Shown here piece after piece: positions 1 to 10,130 of a stretch of DNA of 28,275 nucleotides (positions within the stretch are counted from its first letter, which is position 1; each line of letters starts with the position of its first letter). The notes under the pieces were generated by a model that saw nothing but the letters and a program-made list of their open reading frames with translations, was not told the origin of the DNA and made no database searches. The translations under genes and the position numbers were made by a program. The DNA lies in contig JAQGDQ010001713.1 in NCBI GenBank assembly GCA_030141605.1, positions 1 to 28,275 on the forward strand, read 5' to 3'. The DNA comes from Tubiluchus corallicola. Lineage: Eukaryota > Priapulida > Priapulimorpha > Priapulimorphida > Tubiluchidae.

Positions 1-1127
1 TTTTGCCTGTTTTGTGCTATTCTGTTCCGTTTTGTAGATTTTTGCCTGTTTTGTGCTATTCTGTTCCGTTTTGTAGATGTTTGCCTGTTTTGTGCTATTC
101 TGTTCCGTTTTGTAGATTCTGTTCCGTTTTGTAGATGTTTGCCTGTTTTGTGCTTTTCTGTTCCGTTTTGTAGATTCTGTTCCGTTTTGTGATGTTTGCC
201 TGTTTTGTGCTATTCTGTTCCGTTTTGTAGATGTTTGCCTGTTTTGTGCTATTCTGTTCCGTTTTGTAGATTTTTGCCTGTTTTGTGCTATTCTGTTCCG
301 TTTTGTAGATTTTTGCCTGTTTTGTGCTATTCTGTTCCGTTTTGTAGATGTTTGCCTGTTTTGTGCTATTCTGTTCCGTTTTGTAGATTCTGTTCCGTTT
401 TGTAGATGTTTGCCTGTTTTGTGCTTTTCTGTTCCGTTTTGTAGATTCTGTTCCGTTTTGTAGATGTTTGCCTGTTTTGTGCTATTCTGTTCCGTTTTGT
501 AGATGTTTGCCTGTTTTGTGCTATTCTGTTCCGTTTTGTAGATTTTTGCCTGTTTTGTGCTATTCTGTTCCGTTTTGTAGATTTTTGCCTGTTTTGTGCT
601 ATTCTGTTCCGTTTTGTAGATGTTTGCCTGTTTTGTGCTATTCTGTTCCGTTTTGTAGATTCTGTTCCGTTTTGTAGATGTTTGCCTGTTCTGTGCTATT
701 CTGTTCCATTTTGCAGATTTTTGCCTTTTGTTTTTTTTTGCCTGTTTTGTGCCATTCTGTTCCATTTTGTAGATTTTTGCCTATTTTGTGCTATTCTGTT
801 CCATTTTGCACATTTTTGTCTATTTTGTGCTATTCTGTTCCGTTTTGTAGATTTTTTGCTTTTGTTTTTTGCCTGTTTTGTGCCATTCTGTTCCGTTTTG
901 TAGATTTTTTGCTTTTGTTTTTTGCCTGTTTTGTGCTATTCTGTTCCGTTTTGTAAATTTTTCCTTTTCCTGTCAAGTTGTGTGTTGCTCTGTCATGTCC
1001 TGTCCCAGTCCTATTCTGTTGTTTTCTATTCTGTTTTTGTTCTATTATTTTTAAGTAGTATTTTCTAATTCCGTTATGTTTTGCATTGAATTATATCGTT
1101 CGATCCTATTCTGTGCTATTCTATGCT
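1..1127 (+). repeat. Left arm: 39-bp tandem repeat plus inner unique segment
   Basis: The basic unit is 39 bp (core ttttgcctgttttgtgctat). Variants have G or T after the tagat motif, and some units are truncated to about 21 bp. Longer blocks repeat: 196-405 and 468-677 encode identical translations and are 272 bp apart, so there is a higher-order repeat. From about 680 the units become diverged and interrupted by T-runs. From about 950 to 1127 the sequence is unique but is still mirrored in the right arm. Because 39 is a multiple of 3, a single reading frame stays open through the array. This is a period artefact, not a gene. Confidence 0.9.
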
Positions 1128-2118
1128 GTGCTGTTTTATCCTATTCATATTTCTTATGAGGTACAGTCTGTTCTTTCACTCACCTGTAAAGTATTACAGT
1201 CTTAATACGGCAACAAGTAATTAGCAACGTATTTTAATATATATATGTATATATATGTATATATATTTATTAAAATTTAATGCAACATTATTTTGTATTT
1301 CGACTATCAAACATGGGCGTGTATATGTTTGTGAAACAGATTAACTCTTTATAATTTTGAACAGCTGAGCAGCAAAGTTGTTGAAATTGCTCGGTTACTG
1401 TACTTCTGTAATCACTACCACACTCAGCTGCTCCAAACTAGCAGCTCTGTAAATACGGGCACTGTTCTCCTGACTGTATGTTACGCAGCTAGAATTTTCG
1501 GGAAATCGAAACCTGTATATTTATTGTTTTTTTTGTATTGCATCTTTACATGACTGTATCTGTTTTGCCATGAATTTATGCATATACTATAATTATTATT
1601 ATTCACAATGTGACCTGGTATTCAATTCTCGAGAATTTCTCGCTTACTATTTTTCCACCCTTTAAAGATTTGACTAGATTAAATACACATTTCTGCTTCT
1701 TAGTACTTAATTTAATACAAAATCTATTTTTAATGCTATAATGTTTATATATAGTATATATATACAAACACTTCAAAAATGTCATGAGCCTGTGAGTAAA
1801 CTTGTATTTTTAATACGGGGCAGCTGACCAAGTGACCAATAGGTCTTTCGCTGCTCCTTCTCAGTTGTAATGAAGTGTAAAAATAATTATGACGAATTTT
1901 AACTGCTATTGAGGAAATGAAATTGACTTGAATTGAATTCAATTTAGAAAGCTTCGTATACATGTAAATCAAAGTGGCAGTAATGCACGTGTGAAAAATA
2001 TTTATCATACTGTAAGGCAAGTGTTTTAATCCACTGAACGAAGACAAGATGATTTTCATATACGTCCCCATTTTCAAGTACGGTAAAGTATACATTTTAA
2101 CGCCAATTATACTGCAAA
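1128..2118. other. Central spacer between the inverted arms
   Basis: This is AT-rich sequence with no recognisable coding region. It holds a short AT microsatellite (about 1235-1268) and a 14-bp palindrome at 1931-1944. The open frames on the minus strand (about 1603-1785 and 1745-2170) are low-complexity and show no known domain. If the structure is a foldback element, this is the loop, and it is too short for a transposase. Confidence 0.55.
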
Positions 2119-3245
2119 AGCATAGAATAGCACAGAATAGGATCGAACGATATAATTCAATGCAAAACATAACGGAATTAGAAAATACTACTTAAAAATA
2201 ATAGAACAAAAACAGAATAGAAAACAACAGAATAGGACTGGGACAGGACATGACAGCGTAACACAACTTGACAGGAAAAGGAAAAATTTACAAAACGGAA
2301 CAGAATAGCACAAAACAGGCAAAAAACAAAAGGCAAAAATCTACAAAACGGAACAGAATGGCACAAAACAGGCAAAAATCTACAAAACGGAACAGAATAG
2401 CACAAAACAGGCAAAAATCTACAAAACGGAACAGAATAGCACAAAACAGGCAAACATCTACAAAACGGAACAGAATAGCACAAAACAGGCAAACATCTAC
2501 AAAACGGAACAGAATCTACAAAACGGAACAGAAAAGCACAAAACAGGCAAACATCTACAAAACGGAACAGAATCTACAAAACGGAACAGAATAGCACAAA
2601 ACAGGCAAACATCTACAAAACGGAACAGAATAGCACAAAACAGGCAAAAATCTACAAAACGGAACAGAATAGCACAAAACAGGCAAAAATCTACAAAACG
2701 GAACAGAATAGCACAAAACAGGCAAACATCTACAAAACGGAACAGAATAGCACAAAACAGGCAAACATCTACAAAACGGAACAGAATCTACAAAACGGAA
2801 CAGAAAAGCACAAAACAGGCAAACATCTACAAAACGGAACAGAATCTACAAAACGGAACAGAATAGCACAAAACAGGCAAACATCTACAAAACGGAACAG
2901 AATAGCACAAAACAGGCAAAAATCTACAAAACGGAACAGAATAGCACAAAACAGGCAAAAAACAAAAGGCAATAATCTACAAAACGGAACAGAATGGCAC
3001 AAAACAGGCAAAAAACAAAAGGCAAAAATCTACAAAACGGAACAGAATGGCACAAAACAGGCATAAAACAAAAGGCAATAATCTACAAAACGGAACAGAA
3101 TAGCACAAAACAGGCAAAAAACAAAAGGCAATAATCTACAAAACGGAACAGAATAGCACAAAACAGGCAAAAAACAAAAGGCAATAATCTACAAAACGGA
3201 ACAGAATAGCACAAAACAGGCAAAAAGCAAAACAGAACAAAAACA
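2119..3245 (-). repeat. Right arm: inverted copy of the 39-bp tandem repeat
   Basis: This is the reverse complement of the left arm. It starts with the unique segment (2119-2300), then 39-bp units to about 3230 and a degenerate end rich in A. The translation of 2555-2764 on the minus strand is identical to that of two left-arm blocks, so the arms have been homogenised or duplicated recently. The outer part (2940-3230) has units separated by short aaacaaaaggcaa inserts. The copy number and order of variants differ from the left arm near the centre, where the left arm has about 200 bp of extra diverged units. Confidence 0.9.
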
Positions 3246-3598
3246 CTGAGAATATCATAGAATAAACAGTGAATATTAATACGTGATAACTCCTGACTTC
3301 TGAGCTGCTATATTAACGGCTATCAGACCAAAGGAAATAGTCCAATCCTCTGTAAATACAATTAGTGATGGTCTGTTAACTAAGAGAGTGCAGGTGAACG
3401 AGGCTGAATTGCCTCCAATGGTCAGTCCAATTATGCGCTACAGACATTAAGCACTTTCCTCGAACAAACGTTTCACTGTCCAGCGTAGTAAACTCTTAAA
3501 TAGAGCATATAAAGCCGGTTAAGCGACGAAGTTCATTCACATTAAGAGTATTGCAAAAAAAACTAGACCACATTTTTACGAATGTTGTAAAAGTTTGA
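3246..3598. other. Intergenic or intronic stretch, nothing recognised
   Basis: No repeat family, RNA gene or exon is recognisable. The last part (about 3550-3598) may belong to the LINE that follows, because its frame continues upstream past a stop at 3596-3598 with plausible residues. Confidence 0.4.
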
Positions 3599-3862
3599 AG
3601 GCAAGTAAGTTACCACCCGAATAGATTCTACACACGAAATGCCACTCCCTCCCACAAGGCAAAGGTCTGTGTACTAGAAAGGCACTTAGCAGTATATTTG
3701 TGGAATAGTGTACCCAATACAATCATTTCCCCTCCTTTAAAAATAGCTACCAAACAATATAAGATATTTTTACTTAGTAATATTCATTGGCGTAGAAAAC
3801 CAGAGGTTTTTCTCTTTTTTGTGCACGTGTGTCTTTTTGCACTAATGTTTTTCTTTTACTAA
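3599..3862 (+). pseudogene. LINE ORF2 C-terminal remnant (CR1/L2-like)
   Basis: An 87-codon frame with no start codon runs from after a TGA (3596-3598) to a TAA at 3860-3862. It shows the typical C-terminal end of CR1/L2-type non-LTR polymerases: a YTRNA motif (3629-3643), then about 28 residues later LWNSVPNTII followed by SPPLK, then a KIFLLS segment and HWRR. In the family, an 'H.Y.TR' motif followed by 'WN.LP..I....S...FK..LK' closes ORF2 after RT. No RT motifs remain upstream, so the copy is truncated or decayed. Its 3' UTR continues to about 4206. The assignment rests on motif recognition by eye, and the exact clade is uncertain. Confidence 0.6.
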
Positions 3863-3901
3863 TAGGTATCATTACGACCTTTGTTACTTTATTAGTAAAA
3901 G
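3853..3901. repeat. 12-bp perfect inverted repeat, 25-nt loop
   Basis: cttttactaata (3853-3864) is exactly inverted as tattagtaaaag (3890-3901). It spans the end of the LINE frame and could form a hairpin. No function is apparent. Confidence 0.6.
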
Positions 3902-4206
3902 GTATAAATCAATTTAAATGAAATTATTCATTCATCGCAGCCTATGTCAAAATCGTAATTACATATTATGTTTTCCTTATGTTTCCTTGCTATTATTACA
4001 TCATTTACTTTATTACATCAATTACATTAAGTTATCTACAAAAGCACCCATAACTTTAATAATTTTTTCATTTAAGTAAGGTGAGTTTGTTAATGGACCG
4101 TATGGTCGTACACTCACCTCGCACTACTCAAATCATTTTATTTAAAGTTTATTAATGTGTTTGATATTGTATTTTGATGTGTGAAAATGAAATTCATAGT
4201 TCATAT
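3863..4206 (+). mobile_element. LINE 3' UTR, copy 1 of a dispersed repeat
   Basis: From about 3945 to 4206 this matches 17534-17820 in the same orientation, with small indels and substitutions. Here it follows a LINE ORF2 tail. In the second copy it stands alone between target-site duplications. This fits a shared LINE family 3' UTR. A hairpin (4079-4119) is preserved in both copies. The end is A/T-rich (ttcatagttcata) without a long poly(A). Confidence 0.65.
4079..4119 (+). other. Stem-loop in LINE 3' UTR (copy 1)
   Basis: The arms aggtgagt (4079-4086) and actcacct (4112-4119) are perfectly complementary. The loop contains a second near-palindrome (accgtatggt). The same structure occurs at 17688-17728, there with a 10-bp stem. 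Confidence 0.6.
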
Positions 4207-5172
4207 AACAAATAGTTTACTTTAAAGGAACAGTTTAAAATCCTTCACGGTAGCCCATAATAATTCTTCTCCATTTAAGAGGGTTTGCAAACCTTGGTAG
4301 ATTATACTAAAATCAACAACGTGATATGAACTTAGGTGAGAGTGAAATTTAAAACACGCCCATATGACTATCGTTCAAAAACAAAAGTTCCAGAAAAATC
4401 GTCAGAACAGTCGAACTCTTTACTAATGACTCAAAATATGTAACGATGTACGGTAATTTGGCTTCTGAATGTTGGGACTTGCACACTTTTTGAATTAAGT
4501 GAAAAAAAATCACCAGAGATCCTACCTGCGCAAAATCACATTGGTTATTTTCACACTAGTTCGACGCCATTGCAGCAGTACTAGACAATCAGACATATTG
4601 TTCTAAAACTGGAACATACATGTTACGATTTTCGTATAGTTTCTCTCACGAAATATGTATTTTTTTGCCTCGTAACAAGACTGTATAGTGCGGGCCCGAG
4701 TTAACTGTTTAACACTGATCATAAATAATTAAGTAGACTCTACAGAAGATGAAACACATGAAATCTACAGCTGCAAGCCAGTAACAACGTTTTAAAAGTC
4801 TCATTAATAATGTATACAAATAGTAGCGACCACTAGTCCGATGAAACCCTGGTAAATCCAAAGTTAAGCCAGATTCAGTTTAGCTTTACGTGCTTTATGA
4901 GGAAGCCACAGGTGTTTGGTGACGGAAACTGTAATTTGATGACATTCAACGTTCTCATTTTCGACTTATATGGCTTCGTGGCTTCATCTAATAACATACA
5001 ACATTCGACATGCACTTGGTGAACAAAACATATTATCCTATTATTACTTGCTCAACACCTGCTAATGTTTATGACTTTAATTTGCAGATTAGTAATCAGG
5101 GGTGGTAACTGACCTAATTTGTGTTTTGTGTGAATGTAATAGCTGTCATGCAAACTCTGCACTTGAACATAA
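4207..5172. other. Probable intron sequence, nothing recognised
   Basis: AT-rich DNA without a repeat, coding motif or RNA gene that I can identify. It is presumed to be part of the large ERM intron 2. Confidence 0.4.
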
Positions 5173-5180
5173 GCATACAC

Positions 5181-5866
5181 TAGGGCTGCCACCCTGTCAG
5201 GAGCTAAGAACTAGCTAGGGGGGCTGTAAGCTCCCCCAATAGGGCCCGGGACGGAGAACAGGAAATCAAGCTTTTCCTGCATTTTAGATGCAATATTTCA
5301 GAGGTTTTCTTTCAGGAACTAAAATCAAGAAATTCTAACTACAAAGTAGAAAAACACAACCTTGGTTTTAGATTCCAAAAAGCCCTAAAAATCTAAAACT
5401 TACAAAAGTGCAACAAGTGTACACAAATTTTTGGAGTTTCTTCCCGGTCACATTCCTCACGTTTGATGAGGTTTCTGGGATCGGTTTACCAATCAAATTA
5501 ATAAACACTTTTATATTTACGTGAATTAAAGCTAAAACTGGAGAATACTCGATTGGCACCACTTGTCACTGCAGCAAAAAATCTTGAGAAACGTAGAGAG
5601 GGTGAAACGATGAAGCTATGCAATCGATTAAAATTAATTTAACAAGTTAACTGTTACCTTAATTAACAGACTCAGCTGTTTTTTGACTTAATCTTTTGCA
5701 AAGTCTCAATAGCAGGCAAGTTCTATTTCCGTTTTTTTCCACTTAAATTTCAATGTGATGGTCAAAATCAGGAAATTTTAAAATTTTTCAAAAATCCGAC
5801 CCAACTACGAATCTATGGCTGAATTTGAGGAGATTCCAGGCCAAATCTAGAGTGATGGCAACCCTA
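5181..5866. mobile_element. hAT-like non-autonomous transposon (MITE), 686 bp
   Basis: The ends are short inverted repeats: tagggctgccacc at 5181-5193, and the reverse complement of the right end reads tagggttgccatc (11 of 13 match). They are flanked by 8-bp direct repeats gcatacac (5173-5180) and gcatacat (5867-5874), with one mismatch. An 8-bp target duplication and TIRs starting T/C-A-G-G-G are typical of the hAT superfamily. The interior has no transposase. A minus-strand 64-codon frame inside (5368-5562) has no recognisable domain. Confidence 0.75.
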
Positions 5867-5959
5867 GCATACATAGTGTTATTAATAAGTATTGTGAGCG
5901 AAAAGTAAACAGTACCAATGTATGCAATACCGAGTGTGTGTTTAAACACCAACATAGTG

Positions 5960-6585
5960 AAGCAACAACAATACTTGTTGAAAAAATATGTTTAAAGTAG
6001 AAAAAATGTTCATAACTAAGCCTGTACCTCTATTACTATTTTACAATGCCTGGATTAAAAAACTTGAAAAAACGAATCGGTAGTTTGATCAGAAAGACTA
6101 TACAGTAAAAAATGTTCATAACTAAGCCTACTGTACCTCTATTACTATTTTACAATGCCTGGATTAAAAAACTTAAAAAAATGAATCGGTAGTTTGATCA
6201 GAAAGACTATACAGAGAAACAATACTTGTAAAAAACACGTTTAAATTAAAAAAATGTTCACGACAAAGCCTACTGTACCTCTTACTATTTTACAATGCCT
6301 GGATTAAAAAACTTGAAAAAACGAATCGGTAGTTTGATCAGCAAGACTATACAGTAAAAAATGTTCACAGCTAAGCCTACTGTACCTCTTACTATTTTAC
6401 AATGCCTGGATTAAAAAACTTGAAAAAACGAATCGGTAGTTTGATCAGAAAGACTATACAGTAAAAAATGTTCATAACTAAGCCTACTGTACCTCCATTA
6501 CTATTTTACAATGCCTGGATTAAAAAAAGTTAAAAAACTTATGTTAAAAAGACGTTATCAGAAAGATATTAAACCTAACAAAAAA
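5960..6585 (+). repeat. Tandem repeat, ~107-bp unit, five copies
   Basis: Units begin at about 6008, 6114, 6256, 6363 and 6470 (marker gttcat or gttcac followed by an aagcct block). Spacings are 106, 142, 107 and 107. Each carries the blocks ttacaatgcctggatt, aatcggtagtttgatca and agactatacag. The 142-bp interval holds an extra AT-rich segment (about 6215-6250) that resembles the sequence just before the first unit (about 5965-6005). This suggests a longer ancestral unit that was partly deleted in later copies. Confidence 0.85.
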
Positions 6586-7267
6586 CATTTTTTAAGTGTC
6601 TAAAATGTGTAAGTGTCTAATAAAGGCAACTAAACACAGGGGCAACGGTTTTTATGTGATTCGAAAAACGATTAGCTTTAATTCTAAGTAGCAACGTATA
6701 GGGGTAAAACTCTTGAAGAATGTACTAGTTATCTGACAGTGTATCACGCCTTTAGGCAAAAATATACGAGCACATTCTACAGGTTCAAAGTTCCGTCTAT
6801 ACTGTCTATACTACAGCCTAAGCTGAGGTAAATGCAGGATAAGATATGCGTGCGGGCGTTGATGCGATGGGGCGGGCCACTTGTTTACAATCAAGTAAAT
6901 AATCAAGTTCGAAGCAAGAAATGACAAACATGTTGCACGCGTTATAAAAAGAGGTACAAACTTCAAAGAGGATACGGCACGCTTTACAATTTACATACGT
7001 GCCCGGTGTTGGCAAGAATGTATCTATTTAATATCAGCACAACAGATTATATTTGCCTAAATGATATTAAAAAGAAATTGGTCATTCAAAATCTCATAAC
7101 GATAGGGGCAGAAATACACCACGCCTGTCTGCAGTCTTATACGTTTTTTTGTTCTCAATGCATTCGATGCAAATTTCTTTTTTTAGTATTTTGTGTGTAA
7201 ATTTTGATCTCGCCCCCTTCCCTAAAGAGCCCAGCTTTTCGCCATTCGTCATTCTTAAGCCTTTGCG
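6586..7267. other. Probable intron sequence, nothing recognised
   Basis: Contains a small GC-rich patch (about 6845-6885) in otherwise AT-rich DNA. The short open frames at 6818-7015 and 7006-7200 show no domain and no convincing splice context. Confidence 0.4.
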
Positions 7268-7377
7268 AAAGGAGAGAGAAAGGAGAATGAGACAAAGAGA
7301 GAGAATGAAGAGAGAGAAAGGAGAGAGGAAAATGAAAGAGAGAGAGAGAAAAGAGAGAGGAGAGAGAGAGAGAGAGA

Positions 7378-7420
<43 letters not shown>

Positions 7421-7625
7421 GAGAGGAGAGCGAGAGAGGAAGAGAGAGAGAGAGAGAGAGAGAGGGGTGAGTAAGAGAGAAAAAGAAAGAGAAAGAGAGA
7501 GAGGAGAGTGAGAGAGAGAGAGAGAGAGAAAGAAGAAAGGAGAGTGAAAGAGAGCGAGAGCGAGCGAGAGAGAGAGAGAGAGAGGAGAGTGAGAGAGAAA
7601 AAAAAGAAGAGAGAGAGAGAGAAAG

Positions 7626-7671
<46 letters not shown>

Positions 7672-7705
7672 GAAAGGAGAGTGAGTGAGAGAGAGAGAGA
7701 GACAC
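7268..7705 (+). repeat. Long GA-rich microsatellite (polypurine tract)
   Basis: About 440 nt are nearly all purine on the plus strand: (GA)n with interspersed AAA, GGA and GTGAG interruptions. The long Ser/Leu-rich frames on the minus strand and Arg/Glu-rich frames on the plus strand come from this simple repeat and are not genes. Such mirror-symmetric purine tracts can form triplex (H-DNA). Confidence 0.95.
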
Positions 7706-9097
7706 GGGAGAGGTGACAAAGAAAGCAAGCAGAAATAAGGTGTTACTTGCAAGTTTAGCTATTAACACCGAGTTTCCCATTTCGAGAGACATCAGTCGGA
7801 ATAAATGTGAAGACAAATTATTGAAAATGTAAGATGCATCATTAAACAAGCTGCTTATGTAACCATAAAACACGCTTCTCTGCTCTTGAAAGATTAAAGT
7901 GATCTGAATTCATCAGCAGTCAAAGACTTACATGTTAAATACAGGCGTGAGAGGTACCAAAGCGTCGTACGAAAGGGACTGCTTTCCAACCCAGGCACAC
8001 ATCTATGGGGTTCATAAAAGCAAAGTTCCCGAAACAGATTAGAACCTGCCTTTAAATTTGATGAAATGGACACCATTTCATTATTTTAGCCACCGTATGT
8101 ACCTTGCCTAGTGTCTAAACTGCAATGAGATTTTTCAAATTCTTTAGAGGATTAACAGTCACGAAGATTTTCAACAATCACATTATCAGGCTACGTAGAG
8201 GAACAAACAACACGGTTCACTGAATGGGCGCCGACGGAATTCATAAAATCACAATAAAACAGTCGCCCTGGGTTCGAATCAGCATAATTACTCACAAAAA
8301 TGACCTTCAAGCAACGAGCTGAACTAACATAACATCTATGATTGCTTACATTTTCATTTATGAGCAGAATCGACCAGCGAGTATTAAATCTTAAACATAC
8401 AAAATTTCATACAAATAACCTGAAAAGTACAGCAGCACGGAAATACATTGCAAAACAATGAAACAATAACAAAGCCAGTTCTGACTGGACTTCGCAAAAG
8501 ACCTCTACTTCTGTTAAAATAGAGAATTGACTTTTTCAACTTTAATTTATTTATCTCTTTATAACACTACAATAAAACAAGAGTAATAAAAGAATCTCTA
8601 ATAAGTTTTGAAGAATGGTTAAAATGTATATATAGATCTACAACTAGAGAAAGGATAGTGAAAAGACTATAAAGTCACCTAGTCTGCTATCCTCTACCGA
8701 ATATAGATAAAATGATTTTTTAAACAGTGGTGGGCATTAATGTTATCAGTTTAATTTAGGAAACATTAGTAATTTTTAGAATTATGACATTTTTTATATA
8801 ATCCAGAGAAAAGAATATACGTGTGGTTTAATTAGCGGGCAACAAAATAAGGACAATCTTGATTAAACTAAACTTGAACTTGCAGATTACAGAGAACTTT
8901 TGTTATAATACTAAAGCTGATAATTTCCAAGAAAGTTTTATTAATGTGAAGAATAAAAACAAACAAGTGAATTTACTGAGCAATCATAGTAAAGTCAGCA
9001 AACTGTATATGTTGACTTAAAACAGCAAAAACACTTCAATCTGTGTTTGATTGAAGAACAGTCTGGATCACTTGGGTAACAGACATTTAGAAACTAG
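7706..9097. other. Probable intron sequence, nothing recognised
   Basis: No repeat family or exon is identifiable. A minus-strand 60-codon frame (7894-8076) has unremarkable composition and no recognised domain. A B-box-like gggttcgaatc near 8270-8280 stands alone, without a tRNA body. Confidence 0.4.
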
Positions 9098-9099
9098 AA

Positions 9100-9585
9100 C
9101 ATTTAGGTAGTGGGCAGTTCGGCAGTGCACAGCGTGGTAGTGGACACTTGGACAGTGGAAATTTGGGCAAGAGACCATTTAGGTGTGTGGACACTGGTTG
9201 TCGACTTTGAGCAACATCCATTATGCCCGCCTGTGCATCCATTGACCGTTCTTCCCTCTTTCTGTCATTTCTTTATTTGTCTTTGTCAGTCTCGCGTTTA
9301 TCTGCATGCCCACTGTCTTATTTGACAGTGAAATCCAGGTAAAAAAATTACTGGAAAAGACATGGAAAAGAGGCACAGGAGAAAAAGAAATAACCCTAAC
9401 CCCGGCCAAAATAAATTGTGATTTTTTTCCTGTAACTTTATTACCAGTCACCGTCCAGTGACACTGTAACAGTCCCCTGAAAAAAATTCCACAGCACTTG
9501 TGCAACGAGTTGTGCTACTTAAACTGTCCACTGCCAGATACTATTGTTCAAGTGCCCACTGTCCAACTGTCCACTACCTAAGTGT
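9100..9585. repeat. Degenerate inverted repeat flanking ~350 bp
   Basis: The left part (9100-9160) reads atttaggtagtgggcagtt and continues with degenerate 'agtgga-cacttggacagtgg' phrases. The right part (9518-9585), reverse complemented, gives cttaggtagtggacagttgg and similar phrases. Both arms look like short decayed tandem repeats in opposite orientation, as in a small, old foldback or MITE. No clean termini or target duplication could be seen. Confidence 0.45.
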
Positions 9586-9866
9586 TTACTGCCAGAATGA
9601 GGCAGAAGTGCTTTTATCTACAAACTGCTTTCATCTACAAGGTTATTTGATTTTGATAGAGCCGTGTAAAGTAACACGTTAAGGGAACTACGAATTAATT
9701 TTCACTTCAATGTATCTTACTGAGGACAAGCAGCATGGCAAAAACTTAAGTTAACTGTCAATACTTCAAACTCAAGGTTGCATATAATGTATCAACACAG
9801 AAGCTGTTTAACTTTTCATATGATACGAGCGCTAGATATATTTCTACTAGACTTAATATTATTTAA

Positions 9867-10130
9867 TTTAATGTGATTCACAGAAAATGTGCATACAGTC
9901 TACACGTCAGGCTGAATAAGAGTTTAAAATTTTATATGCAAGAACATTTAAACAGTGATGCAAACTTTTCTTCTGTAATTAGATGTCATTGGCGTAGTTT
10001 GTTATATCGTTAATTGTTATTTGTGTTATTGTTGTGTGTCATGATTTATTGTATTATTTGCATTAATTTGTGATGTGTATATGAACTTTGTAAAGTTTGC
10101 AATAAAATATTAAATCTAAAATCTAAAATA
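9867..10130 (+). mobile_element. 5'-truncated LINE: ORF2 C-terminus and 3' UTR
   Basis: A frame from 9867 to the TAA at 10011-10013 has 48 codons and no start. It contains LNKSLKFYMQEHLN, then RCHWRSLLYR before the stop. The spacing and the CHWR ending recall the KIFLLSNIHWRR end of the LINE at 3599-3862, and the DNA shares cattggcgtag. After the stop, about 117 nt of 3' UTR hold an AATAAA (10101) and end in a simple taaatctaaaatctaaaa tail. A truncated non-LTR retrotransposon is the best reading. The clade cannot be fixed by eye. Confidence 0.5.

Larger units (their letters stand above)
1..3245. mobile_element. Foldback-type element with >1.1-kb inverted arms (left end outside window)
   Basis: Two long arms in opposite orientation flank a 991-bp centre. 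The left arm (1-1127) and right arm (2119-3245) are reverse complements of each other, both in their tandem-repeat parts and in a unique inner part of about 180 bp. That inner part (about 950-1127 against 2119-2300) differs by only a few bases. Arms built of short tandem repeats around a small unique core are the hallmark of foldback elements, such as Drosophila FB and the sea-urchin TU elements. No transposase is visible, so it would be non-autonomous. The left terminus lies before position 1, so no target-site duplication can be tested. A large palindromic satellite duplication is the alternative. Confidence 0.7.

Noticed and set aside
1745-2170. 141-codon minus-strand frame in the foldback centre as a transposase
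   Set aside because: It runs into the repeat arm, has low-complexity composition and no catalytic motifs.
1-3240. CRISPR-like array of regular repeats
   Set aside because: The 39-bp units are contiguous with no unique spacers, inverted in the second half, and lie in animal DNA with introns and retrotransposons.
7094-7873. Long Ser/Leu-rich (minus) and Arg/Glu-rich (plus) open frames
   Set aside because: Direct translations of the GA microsatellite; no non-repetitive domain.
7894-8076. 60-codon minus-strand frame as an ERM or other exon
   Set aside because: No similarity to ERM residues or another family that I recognise, and no clear splice pair.
8260-8290. tRNA B-box-like gggttcgaatc
   Set aside because: No acceptor stem, D arm or anticodon arm around it, and no SINE tail downstream.
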